Shown here: piece after piece, positions 45,836 to 54,311 of the stretch
Layout of the letters: each line of letters begins with the position of its first letter
Position numbering within the stretch: position 1 is the stretch's first letter
Source: Anaerolineaceae bacterium
GTDB lineage: Bacteria; Chloroflexota; Anaerolineae; Anaerolineales; Anaerolineaceae
NCBI GenBank assembly: GCA_030653365.1
Contig: JAURZL010000001.1
Location: forward strand, 124,001-188,000
Direction: 5' to 3'
DNA: 64,000 nt
Notes under the pieces: model-generated
Seen by the model: only the letters and a program-made list of their open reading frames with translations
The model's database searches: none
Told to the model about the DNA's origin: nothing
Position numbers and translations under genes: made by a program

Positions 45836-46987
45836 TTAATATCGGAGAATTGCTGCTACAGGATTACCATCCGGTACTTTTTCTGGTTCAACAGCATAAA
45901 CAGTTCCACCATTCAGGAAGGTTCGGATTGCAGCCAGATTGAGCAGATCTTCATCCTCAGGTTGATGCTCCTGGTGAACTTGAATTGTAAGATTATCGCT
46001 ATCGTACCTTCCCCAAATTTGCTCTCCAACAGCAACAAATAGCGTTTCTACACGTCCATTCAATGCGGCGGGAACAACTTCATCGATTGCATTCGATGTT
46101 AGTCCCTTTTCTTTCACCTCATAGTATTTTTCCTGGGCTTCTTCTTCAATCTTTGAAAATATAGGTTTGATAATAGGCCATGCTTTTTCATGCAATTCAA
46201 TTGCACTGAGCTCCTCTGGATTACCTGAAATTCCCTCCTCTACTAAGTAAAGGTACGAATTCGCTTCTTTATACAAAGGGAATAGATAATCAACGCCTGC
46301 TAAAACAAGTGGGGACTGCTCGCCTGTCAGACTGGTTGACAATGCTTCATCAACTTTATGGAACCATCTTAGGAGTCTTTTTTTATCGTCATCACTCGGG
46401 TCGTGGCCATGGAACATAGCTGCACTTCCACCACCCTGATTTGCTGATGTGCCCGTATGAAACTGGACATCTTTATAAAAGCGTTCATATTGCATGGCTT
46501 CTGCCAGGTTAGGCAAAGAATTCTCAATGTTGATCTCATCCACCGTATGTCGGGTCGCTTCCATTAACTTGATTTGATTTTGACTCAGGGCCAGGATATA
46601 AAAGTGGCCATCTCTGGCAAAAAAAGGCAGCAAAGGTTTTAAATGATAACTTTGTGAGATCACAACAAGTTCATCAAATTTTAGTGGAAGGCGAAAGGTT
46701 TCAAATGAGGTTGCAGAGAAAAACAGGGCTAAACCATCACTCATATGTTGCCATACCCCAGCCTGTTGCAGAAAATTTTCAGCTGGTTTTATAATCTCTA
46801 CAACATCCGGTCTTCTTATTCCTTTATCTAATAAACTGTTTTCAATTTTTCGTAATAAATTTCGAAATCGAATTGGATCCTGTTCTGTTTCTTTTCCTGT
46901 TCGATGGGTGGGCATAAACATCGAAATACAATAATCTGAAGTTGCCTCAGCAAGTGTCTTCAATTTTCCTTTTGTTATGATATCCAT
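45836..46987 (-). CDS. baeRF3-like protein (bacterial archaeo-eukaryotic release factor family)
   Basis: 383 residues. Near the start, SMFMPTHRTGKETEQDPIRFRNLLRK matches the YLPTHR...QDPIRxKNLL pattern of baeRF3. It follows the eRF1-like three-domain fold (Pelota-like ends, APFP-type middle), and has LVLAGVDYLFPLYKEANSY near residue 240. The family is thought to act on stalled ribosomes or stress; activity is unproven. It has AGAAGGAG before the ATG. Its neighbours include a coiled-coil stress-type protein. Confidence 0.8.
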   Translation of the reverse strand: MDIITKGKLKTLAEATSDYCISMFMPTHRTGKETEQDPIRFRNLLRKIENSLLDKGIRRPDVVEIIKPAENFLQQAGVWQHMSDGLALFFSATSFETFRLPLKFDELVVISQSYHLKPLLPFFARDGHFYILALSQNQIKLMEATRHTVDEINIENSLPNLAEAMQYERFYKDVQFHTGTSANQGGGSAAMFHGHDPSDDDKKRLLRWFHKVDEALSTSLTGEQSPLVLAGVDYLFPLYKEANSYLYLVEEGISGNPEELSAIELHEKAWPIIKPIFSKIEEEAQEKYYEVKEKGLTSNAIDEVVPAALNGRVETLFVAVGEQIWGRYDSDNLTIQVHQEHQPEDEDLLNLAAIRTFLNGGTVYAVEPEKVPDGNPVAAILRY

Positions 46988-47261
46988 TAATAATCTCCTT
47001 CTAAATTGTAAAAAAAGTCTCTTCTCAATAAATCCTGGTTGGCGGGTGGTTTAGGCGGTGATGCGAACCAAAAACTCCCTTACTGCTTTGATGATAGTAC
47101 TTAGACCAGTAAACTTTGTAGTCTAAATAAGCGGAAAGCGCCTTTTTATGGAGCGCTTTCCATTGGTTTTTGATACAAACATTGGTTGTAATATTGGTTA
47201 TGGGCACTTGGCTAAGAAATTACCATTTCTTAGTTGAATACAACCAGTCAATCTTCAACTA
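46988..47261. other. Structured gene-free stretch
   Basis: Two neat hairpins lie in tandem: TTAGAC/GTCTAA (47101-47126) and GGAAAGCGC/GCGCTTTCC (47133-47161). No T run follows the second on either strand, so it is not a classical terminator. It could be an RNA leader of the baeRF-like gene or a processing site. Confidence 0.45.
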
Positions 47262-47552
47262 TTAGTCCTCAAATTTAGAGGATACATCGTAAAAAGTTGT
47301 TGTGATTGTCGCCCAGACATTCTCGACACCATCTTTGGTTAGATCCCAATTTTCATCATTAGCTGCTTCAAGTTCAGCAAGCTTTCCCTTACCTTCTTCA
47401 ATCTGATTTTCAAAATCTGTAAGCATTTGGTTCATTTCCATTTTTCCCCCTATACTGGCACCACCAAGCTTTGCTTTCAAGTTGTCAAGATTGGTCTGCC
47501 ATTCATACAATTGAGCCTTTAATACCTGTATATATTGTTCTCTTGTTTCCAT
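47262..47552 (-). CDS. Coiled-coil domain-containing protein (stress-type)
   Basis: 96 residues, fully helical with heptads: EQYIQVLKAQLYEWQTNLDN, DFENQIEEGKGKLAELEAAND, then DENWDLTKDGVENVWATI. It resembles the short coiled-coil family near stress genes (Sll1863-like). Strong TAAGGAGAAAAT before the ATG. Downstream is the baeRF-like gene on the same strand. Confidence 0.85.
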   Translation of the reverse strand: METREQYIQVLKAQLYEWQTNLDNLKAKLGGASIGGKMEMNQMLTDFENQIEEGKGKLAELEAANDENWDLTKDGVENVWATITTTFYDVSSKFED

Positions 47553-47959
47553 ATTTTCTCCTTATGTCTGGTTATCTTTTTACAACAACACTTGAGTAGT
47601 GTTTTACGTCTTTGAAATACCTGTTCAATTTTTATTGAACAAAGTCATACCATCTCTGGATATTTATGCGCCATTGAGGAATTTAATATGATTCCACCTG
47701 ATGTTTATATAAGGATTATCGCTAAATCGCAATCAGGCAGGCTAGCTAAGGTGTATTGAATGAATATCCAACTTGATGCTTGAATAGATCCTTGCTATCA
47801 AGCATCGTATAAACATTATACAATAAAAACTATCTAATGTCAAAAATTTGTATAGACAACTTATTTAAAGGTGAAACTTATAAGCTTTTGGGTTATTTTT
47901 TAAATTTTTAAAAACACACCCTGGAATTTCCAGATTGTTAATCTTTTATCTTGAAATTC
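47553..47959. other. Gene-free stretch with several hairpins
   Basis: 407 bp. Three inverted repeats: AACACT/AGTGTT at about 47588, GTTCAAT-TTTT-ATTGAAC (47623-47640) and GATGCTTGA/TCAAGCATC (47775-47806). They sit upstream of the coiled-coil gene, so they may form its leader. I found no riboswitch pattern I can name. Confidence 0.45.
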
Positions 47960-48400
47960 TTAATTGACAACTTCACATTCTTTTACATCATCACCATAGA
48001 AACAGATATCATAACCGGGACCACCTTCGATAATATCGTAGCCTGATCCACCTACTAAAATATCATCACCATTTTGGCCTCTCAATGTATCATTTCCACC
48101 ACCACCGATGATACAATCATCTCCATTCCCTCCACGGATATTATCATCTCCAGGACTGCCATATATCAAATCATTTCCAGGACCACCATTTATTTTTCCG
48201 GATCCAACAATAATGTTGTCAAATGTCATTCCCGCACAGACAGCAGGGATAAACTGACTCTGGTCTATTGGAATGGTCTGATCACTGGCATAGGTTACTG
48301 GCACTGTGTTAGCAGCTGCAAGGGCACCAACAGCGCTGAGAAGAATCATGATAGCCAACCCAATATATGAAATTTGTATAAGTTGTTTTTTAAACAGCAT
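47960..48400 (-). CDS. Secreted RTX-repeat (calcium-binding) protein
   Basis: 146 residues. A signal peptide (about 1-30, IGLAIMILLSAVGALAAA) is followed by a short spacer and five to six GGxGxDxxx nonapeptides (GGPGNDLIYGSPGDDNIRGG, GGGGNDTLRGQNGDDILVGG), which bind calcium and fold as a beta-roll. It lies 6 bp after the stop of the signal peptidase-EAL fusion gene and is therefore co-expressed with it. Confidence 0.92.
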   Translation of the reverse strand: MLFKKQLIQISYIGLAIMILLSAVGALAAANTVPVTYASDQTIPIDQSQFIPAVCAGMTFDNIIVGSGKINGGPGNDLIYGSPGDDNIRGGNGDDCIIGGGGNDTLRGQNGDDILVGGSGYDIIEGGPGYDICFYGDDVKECEVVN

Positions 48401-48406
48401 GTTTGC

Positions 48407-50785
48407 TCACATTTCAGGGTATGGTGGTTTGAATACTGATATCTGGCTCTCTATGCCAAATAATTTATGCAATGTGTCATCCGCAGAAAGCGGTTTTCCC
48501 AGCAAATACCCCTGGGCGGAGCTTACCAGATGAGATCGCAAAAACCACAATTGCTCTTCTGTTTCAACACCGACAGCATCAATTCCCATTCCAAGGCTAC
48601 GGGCTGCGGCGATGGTACTGATCGTGACTGCATTCATCTGAGGGTCACTCATATGATTCATCATTGCCAAAGAAAATTTTAAATTCTTTACCTGTAATCT
48701 TGCGAGGTTTGACATGGATGCTTTTCCGGTGTAATTATCAATAGAAATTTCAACACCGATTTTTTTCAGGGAATCCAGTATTTCAACACTGCGATCCAGA
48801 TCCTCTAACAATTGTGTTTCGGTAAATTCCAACTGCAACCGATAAGGGTTCAGTTTATGGTTTTTCAATTCCTTCTTCACAAGTCTTGGTAACTCAGGGA
48901 TCAGTTGTTTACTGGAAACATTAATTGCCATGGAGACTGTCGGACTTCCAGCATCATCCCATTCCTTCAATTGTTTACAGGCAGTTTGTAGAACCCATTC
49001 GCCTAACTGATAGATTAAACCGGTCTCTTCAGCATCCAAAATAAAAGCTGAGGCTGGAAGTGTGCCCAAAGTTGGATGATTCCATCGTAGTAAAGCTTCT
49101 ACACCAATAATTTGTTGTTGACTAATATCAACCATTGGTTGGTAAAACAATTCGAATTGATTTTGTTCCAGCGCCTGAACTAATTCGGCTTCAACAATTT
49201 TCAACTCATCGATTTTAAAGTTCGGTATGTTCTCTATAAATTTCAAGCGATATAGGGTGTTGTCCTCTTCTACCACATAGGTATGGGTGCCATCCGGGTC
49301 AAATTCATGTAGAATCACACTATTATTTCTCTCAGCCAAACGTGCCAGGTCTTCGAATTTCTGAACTTCCACATTACCTCGCTGTAAAGCAGGTGGTTGT
49401 TTTTGAACGTTCACAATCATCGGGCTGTAACGCAACTGGATGCCTGTGGATTGGCTGGTTCTACTCATTTTCTCGGTCGAATACATCAGGAAACCTAACA
49501 AGACTGCGCTCAACACAAAAAGAAGGGATGTTCCCCACCTGACACCACTGACTGGCAAGTTCAATCCAAGAAAAGCCATTGTTTCAGGTGTTTCCACCCA
49601 ATTACGTAGCATACCTTCCGAACTGGGACTTAATGGATCTGATTCTTGCGAATCAGGTGAATTGGATGACACCATCCAGAAACCAACATCATTGAATTTA
49701 AAATTCAGTTCAGGAGAAAAATCATCATCCAATTGCAAACCAGAAATTTGGCCACTGATTTTGGTGGATGGCACGATCGCCAGAGAGAACTCGGAACGTT
49801 GTAGGCCAGTTTTTTCTCTTAAAGCATCTACCATTTCGGAAGCCTGGCAAACATTGAAAATGGATTGAGACTTGATTGAATTTCCCTGAAATGCAGTTAT
49901 TGTTTGTAATGGGATGGTGCGTTTCCATCCGGTGGTGTCACTGATCACAGCTGCCAAGGATTGAGTTCCATGGATGCCAGACAGAGCATTTCCATTTAGT
50001 GTGTACTGATAATCCACCTGAATTTCACAGGTGAGTCTTAAGAAAACCGGTGAACCCGATTGAATGGTTGTGCTATCATAGACACCTTCCGGAGCAGGAG
50101 CGCTGTATTCGAATTTCCCGTTGTGAGTGTAAAAAATATCCTGGGGAATGTTCTTTTCTACTGGTTTGGAAAATGCAATGCCTCCGAAAATGATGGCAAT
50201 GATCAAAAATATTCCCAGGGAAAGAAAATAAGTTTCACCGGATTTACCCAAATATTCCGCATTGATCCAATGATAAATATTCAAGGATTTTTTGGGTTTG
50301 GGTTTCCAATTTTTTGTTTTGTCTTTATACCAGTTAATCATTAGCACTCCTCCTAAAAGGCTCGCAATAAAAGCAAGATAGACAGGTTTGCGAAGCCATG
50401 CAATCCCTTTTCCAATTTTTGGGATGCGAATCCAATGTTTACCAATAATTTCAGCCTGCGATGGTTTAAACCCATCCGTCCAGGTATTGTTGTCGCCTTG
50501 TAACACAAAGCGATTTAACTCTTCACCAATAATGCGGTGAATGACATACTTGCCCATCTGCAGGTGCTTGTATGCCACAATATCGCCAGTCTGATAATAA
50601 TCAGCATTTCGTACGATGATCAGATCCCCCTGGTGGTAGCCTGGTTCCATGCTGTTGCCATTCACAATCACGAAAGTTGCCTGCCCACCCAATTGTGGCG
50701 GGGCAAACAAAATCCACACCGTGAATGCGACCACGAGCATAATTCCTGACAAAAAAGCCAACCACCATCGTTTTTGATTTGTCAT
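48407..50785 (-). CDS. Signal peptidase I (SipW/Sec11-type) - DUF5305 - degenerate EAL fusion
   Basis: 792 residues. N-terminal signal peptidase, ER/SipW-type: NGNSMEPG (Ser ~45), YVIHRIIGE (His ~83) and LQGDNN; it cleaves signal peptides outside the membrane. Second, about 215-530, DUF5305 (YTHNGKFEYSAPAPEGVYDS), usually encoded beside such peptidases in archaea. Third, about 535-790, an EAL domain (EALLRW, FTETQLL, QGYLLGKP). Four membrane segments (about 9-29, 134-152, 187-207, 417-435) place peptidase and DUF5305 outside and EAL inside. EAL keeps EAL, NVS and ETQ but has DNYTG for DDFGTG, KFS for KID and AVGVE for AEGVE, so it probably binds c-di-GMP without cleaving it. Upstream is a small secreted protein, downstream an RTX protein; all three form one operon. 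ATG at 50785; a GTG two codons earlier is possible. Confidence 0.9.
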   Translation of the reverse strand: MTNQKRWWLAFLSGIMLVVAFTVWILFAPPQLGGQATFVIVNGNSMEPGYHQGDLIIVRNADYYQTGDIVAYKHLQMGKYVIHRIIGEELNRFVLQGDNNTWTDGFKPSQAEIIGKHWIRIPKIGKGIAWLRKPVYLAFIASLLGGVLMINWYKDKTKNWKPKPKKSLNIYHWINAEYLGKSGETYFLSLGIFLIIAIIFGGIAFSKPVEKNIPQDIFYTHNGKFEYSAPAPEGVYDSTTIQSGSPVFLRLTCEIQVDYQYTLNGNALSGIHGTQSLAAVISDTTGWKRTIPLQTITAFQGNSIKSQSIFNVCQASEMVDALREKTGLQRSEFSLAIVPSTKISGQISGLQLDDDFSPELNFKFNDVGFWMVSSNSPDSQESDPLSPSSEGMLRNWVETPETMAFLGLNLPVSGVRWGTSLLFVLSAVLLGFLMYSTEKMSRTSQSTGIQLRYSPMIVNVQKQPPALQRGNVEVQKFEDLARLAERNNSVILHEFDPDGTHTYVVEEDNTLYRLKFIENIPNFKIDELKIVEAELVQALEQNQFELFYQPMVDISQQQIIGVEALLRWNHPTLGTLPASAFILDAEETGLIYQLGEWVLQTACKQLKEWDDAGSPTVSMAINVSSKQLIPELPRLVKKELKNHKLNPYRLQLEFTETQLLEDLDRSVEILDSLKKIGVEISIDNYTGKASMSNLARLQVKNLKFSLAMMNHMSDPQMNAVTISTIAAARSLGMGIDAVGVETEEQLWFLRSHLVSSAQGYLLGKPLSADDTLHKLFGIESQISVFKPPYPEM

Positions 50786-50810
50786 ACGCACCAGTTTTCA
50801 AAACTCTGTC

Positions 50811-50846
50811 GGGCGGATTTCAAGCGTGAGATCTCGAAATCCGCCC
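50811..50846 (-). terminator. Intergenic hairpin (attenuator or processing site) between the secreted protein and peptidase genes
   Basis: A perfect 11-bp stem GGGCGGATTTC/GAAATCCGCCC with a 14-base loop, no T run on the minus strand, 72 bp past the stop of the secreted protein. It would give a stable 3' end for that abundant product while letting some transcripts continue into the peptidase gene. Confidence 0.6.
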
Positions 50847-50918
50847 CAACCAGAATCATTTAGCTCGAGGACCTGAAAGAATAAAAAAGAATAATAATTA
50901 TCAGGAACCACGATCAAT

Positions 50919-51272
50919 CTACTGAACGGCAATTACACGAAGTTTTTCTGCTTTTAAGACTGATACTTCAGAATCAACTGTACATGTCCAAACACCAGCT
51001 GATAAGCTACAATCAAAGAAAGCAGTATCATCAAAAGAGATTTGAACTTCTGAAGCCAATTGATCCAAAACAAAAGATACACTTCCAACATTCACAGGAT
51101 TATCAGCAAGAGTATATTGAATGGACTTGACATTATAGAAACCAATCTTTCCTTCACCATCACCTGCGAAACTATCTCCGACAACATTTTGTGCAGCAAA
51201 TGCGTAGGTCGATCCGGCCAATACGAATAGTAACAGCGTTACCAACAACACACGAGAAGATTTCTTAAACAT
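50919..51272 (-). CDS. Small secreted protein, probable SipW-type signal peptidase substrate
   Basis: 117 residues from the ATG at 51272 (AAGGA upstream). Signal peptide: MFKKSSRVLLVTLLLFVLAG followed by STYAFAA, with AFA as a likely cleavage site. The mature ~90 residues are beta-rich with two Cys (FFDCSL, TCTVDS) and no known domain. It sits just ahead of the signal peptidase-EAL gene, as TasA/CalY-type or archaeal DUF1102-type substrates do. Probably a surface fibre or shell protein (inference). Confidence 0.8.
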   Translation of the reverse strand: MFKKSSRVLLVTLLLFVLAGSTYAFAAQNVVGDSFAGDGEGKIGFYNVKSIQYTLADNPVNVGSVSFVLDQLASEVQISFDDTAFFDCSLSAGVWTCTVDSEVSVLKAEKLRVIAVQ

Positions 51273-51607
51273 AATTTTTCCTTTCAATTAAATAATTTTT
51301 AATACGATTGGGATTTACACATTGGAAATTAAAGAAATACTTATTGATAAATATATATATCCTCCTCTGGTTTGTGGACTCCGGGGTATAAAAATGAAAA
51401 TGAAAAAAAATCCGGGCATGTCAAAAAGAAACTTACTGACCTGAGTAAAATTAGTGCAAGTTATGTGCCTTGGGATTGTTGAAACGGTTATAGTTCGGTT
51501 ATAAATTTCGAGGTTTCATGAAATATAAACCAAGAATTATGGTTTTATCGGTATTTTTTTTGGAATTTATTCAATCGGATGAAAATTGTTGATTGAAGTG
51601 CTTTAAT
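51273..51607. other. Gene-free stretch upstream of the secreted-protein operon
   Basis: 335 bp, AT-rich on the gene-proximal side, including the candidate sigma54 promoter. I looked for a c-di-GMP riboswitch, given the EAL domain downstream, and did not recognise one. Confidence 0.5.
51455..51503 (-). promoter_or_regulatory. Candidate sigma54 promoter with upstream direct repeat
   Basis: On the minus strand AGGCACATAACTTGCA (51470-51455) matches the sigma54 consensus TGGCAC-N5-TTGCA except at one base, with the required GG-N10-GC spacing. Just upstream the word TATAACCG is repeated (51503-51485), where an enhancer-binding protein could sit. The start would give a leader of about 170 nt before the secreted protein. 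Confidence 0.4.
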
Positions 51608-52891
51608 TCAATCCTGGAATTGATCCTTAATGATTCGAATTGCTTCGCCAATGCCATCTTCTTTTTTCATTTTCTCGCTGATATTTCCAGCTTGATGTCG
51701 ATAATCGGGATTTTCCAGGCCATCCCGAATAATTCTTTCAAAATCTCTCTGAGTGATTCTTTTTGCTGAAGGTGCAGTGGGTCCAACACCCAACTGATAC
51801 AATCTTTTTGCCCAGAAAGATTGATCGACAGAGAAAGGGATGGCACTATTGGGGACACCCGATGCAACGGCTGAGCCAGTGGTTCCAGCACCGCCGTGAT
51901 GCATGATGTAGCTCATCTGGGGAAATAGCCAGCAATGGGGAACACCTTTTGCACTGATTATGTCTTTCCCTTTTGATGAGGCAGGAATATCATCTGAAGC
52001 CACACCTAGAACGACCCGTCTACTTAACTTTCTTGCAGCAGTTATTACCATTTCCAATAATATGTGAAGTTTTTCGCTGCGCATACTACCGGGCCCAAAA
52101 TAGATTGGTGCTGAACCTTCTCTAATAAAATTTGTAAGATTCTGAGGTGGTGACCAATCAGCAGGGATCGGTAGTTGCCAATATCCGGTCACATGTGCAT
52201 TCGCTGGCCAATCATCAGGATGTGGCAAAACATATTGACTGTAAGCAAATAAGATCGGTGGTTGATTTTCGATAGGTCCAGAAAAAGGCCATGACGCTAA
52301 TTCAGGTAATTCCGGGGCTGTTTTCCGGAGTTTCTTGTACGTAAATCGGGCACCATTTTTGAACATACCAGTATTGAATGTGTGCATTCCCCGACGAAAC
52401 ATTTTTTCCAAAGGAAGATCGGGAAGAGCCACAGCCGGGAACGCACCTGTTGGTAAAAACACCGGGAAAAATTGAGCCGAAATTTCGGGAATTGATTGCT
52501 GCAGCGCCAATGTATGACCTGCATCTGTTAATAGGAAGGAATGGATTATCATATCAGCATCCTGCGAAGCTATTTTTATCGTTTGAAATGCATTACGCGC
52601 AATGGGCATTACATGCTGTGCCATGCTCGAAATCATTTTGAACCAGTTTGTACCAGCTTGATTGGCAAACATCTGACCTAACTCATCAGGATCACTTTCG
52701 ATCGCGTAGAATTCAAGTCCATATGCTTGAATAAAATCTGAAAATGGTTTTGGGGCTACCAGACAAACAGAATATCCTTCCAGAATTAATCGATGCCCTA
52801 AGGCGACAAATGGTTCCACATCACCCCGTGATCCATAGGTAAGGATCACGATTCTTTTTTTCTTATTTTGAAGTCTGGGGGATTCATTCAT
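51608..52891 (-). CDS. UGT-like glycosyltransferase (GT1, sterol/lipid glucosyltransferase type)
   Basis: 427 residues. N-terminal IVILTYGSRGDVEPFVALGHRL is typical of the sterol 3-beta-glucosyltransferase-like group, and the C-terminal PHCWLFPQMSYIMHHGGAGTTGSAVASG, then PFSVDQSFWAKRL, is the nucleotide-sugar binding signature. It transfers a sugar from UDP- or a similar donor to a lipid or natural product. It has no operon partner in view. Confidence 0.92.
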   Translation of the reverse strand: MNESPRLQNKKKRIVILTYGSRGDVEPFVALGHRLILEGYSVCLVAPKPFSDFIQAYGLEFYAIESDPDELGQMFANQAGTNWFKMISSMAQHVMPIARNAFQTIKIASQDADMIIHSFLLTDAGHTLALQQSIPEISAQFFPVFLPTGAFPAVALPDLPLEKMFRRGMHTFNTGMFKNGARFTYKKLRKTAPELPELASWPFSGPIENQPPILFAYSQYVLPHPDDWPANAHVTGYWQLPIPADWSPPQNLTNFIREGSAPIYFGPGSMRSEKLHILLEMVITAARKLSRRVVLGVASDDIPASSKGKDIISAKGVPHCWLFPQMSYIMHHGGAGTTGSAVASGVPNSAIPFSVDQSFWAKRLYQLGVGPTAPSAKRITQRDFERIIRDGLENPDYRHQAGNISEKMKKEDGIGEAIRIIKDQFQD

Positions 52892-52969
52892 TTATTGTTC
52901 CAATCTTAATCTTGAGAATCCAGCAATTATCACATGAACATCAGGGTAAATTTTAAGAGGTTCGGATTG

Positions 52970-53260
52970 TTAACTTCTTCTTTCGATTTTCTTGTTTGCG
53001 TTTTCACAGACTCGATCTGATTGATCTGGATGAGCGAATTGTAATCCCTTTTCTTCCAAAGCTTCACTGAGAATTTGAATTGCTTTTGGTCCTACCCCAT
53101 GAAGTTTCAACAATTCATCTTTGCTGATTCTCGTGAATTGTTCCAGATTGGTGATATCTACTGCAGCCAATGCTCTCATCGCAGGCTGTCCAATTCCCGT
53201 TGGTATTTCATGTTTAATACTTTCACTCGATTTTTGATGCTTAATTGAATTACTCTTCAT
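52970..53260 (-). CDS. Helix-hairpin-helix DNA-binding protein
   Basis: 96 residues. The core GIGQPAMRALAAVDITNLEQF, then SKDELLKLHGVGPKAIQIL, is two HhH units as in RNA polymerase alpha C-terminal and similar domains that bind DNA without sequence specificity. AAAGGAAG precedes the ATG. Role unknown. Confidence 0.88.
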   Translation of the reverse strand: MKSNSIKHQKSSESIKHEIPTGIGQPAMRALAAVDITNLEQFTRISKDELLKLHGVGPKAIQILSEALEEKGLQFAHPDQSDRVCENANKKIERRS

Positions 53261-53365
53261 TTCTTCCTTTCCAAAAAATAATTCTTAACATTATTAATTA
53301 AGTAACCAATTTTGAACGAAGTTGTTTTTCATTCGAAGATGACTATTTTTAATTCCAGATTCTCT

Positions 53366-54112
53366 CTATATCATTAGAATCATTTTAATGCCTGCGATTA
53401 TTAAGACCAATGCCAGAAGACGTTGAATGGTTTTGTTACCAAGATGTTTACTGCCATACTCAGCACCAATGAAACCTCCTATGATCACAACGATTACCAG
53501 GATTGGTAAGTTGGGATGAAATTGGATATTGGTGGATAAGACACCAAAAATCCCTGATACAGAATTAACCAAAATAAATCCTGCGGCCACACCGGATATC
53601 ACCTTGATGGGTGCCCAACGAAAGAACACCAAAATGGGGCTCAGAAAAATTCCCCCGCCAACGCCAGTTAATCCGGATAATAGCCCCAACACAGCCCCCA
53701 TTATAACCAATACAGGAATCGAAGGTTTTTGAATTTCATAGTCCGAACCATTCCTAGCTGTCATTATTAATCGCCAGGCAGCAAAGAGAAGAATAAATCC
53801 CACCAGAGGTTTGTAATACTGCTCAGGTAGTAATAATCTTCCTCCCAGGTAGGCAAGAGGTATGGATGTAATGACCAAAGGAATAAAAATACGCCAGGAA
53901 AATGATCCTACCCGATAAAACTTTACCAACACTATGATCGCCACAAGAATATTCAATGCCAATGCTGTTGGCTTCATAATCGAAGGTGCAATCCCCACCA
54001 GTGCCATGACAGCCAGATAGCCAGATGCACCTGCATGTCCTACGGAGGAATACAATACCGCAGCAAGAAAAAACAAGCCAACCAATAATGCACTTTCAAA
54101 ATCAACGATCAT
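53366..54112 (-). CDS. TauE/SafE-family sulfite/sulfonate exporter-like protein
   Basis: 248 residues with about eight membrane segments in two repeated halves. It has YSSVGHAGASGYLAVMALVG in the first and GLLSGLTGVGGGIFLSPILVF in the second, the hallmark of TauE/SafE. It would move sulfite, sulfoacetate or related organosulfur anions, in keeping with the sulfur operon 8-12 kb away. Confidence 0.92.
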   Translation of the reverse strand: MIVDFESALLVGLFFLAAVLYSSVGHAGASGYLAVMALVGIAPSIMKPTALALNILVAIIVLVKFYRVGSFSWRIFIPLVITSIPLAYLGGRLLLPEQYYKPLVGFILLFAAWRLIMTARNGSDYEIQKPSIPVLVIMGAVLGLLSGLTGVGGGIFLSPILVFFRWAPIKVISGVAAGFILVNSVSGIFGVLSTNIQFHPNLPILVIVVIIGGFIGAEYGSKHLGNKTIQRLLALVLIIAGIKMILMI

Positions 54113-54311
54113 TTAGCAGAATACCCTTTTTTCCATCAGCTGAAAAATCCCTGAAATTATTGAAAGAATCTCAAGTTGATCTATTATCATCCTTTTTTTG
54201 AAAATACAGGATAAGCTGTAAAAGCATTACCGATAACGAGTCAGGGTAACATAATTCCTGGGAATTGTCTTACAGTATTTTTGAACAGAATTGAGTTTAT
54301 AATCGTGTTGA

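Noticed and set aside
51288..51607. A c-di-GMP riboswitch before the export operon
   Set aside because: Given the EAL domain I looked for the GEMM-type core and stems but could not assemble a matching structure.
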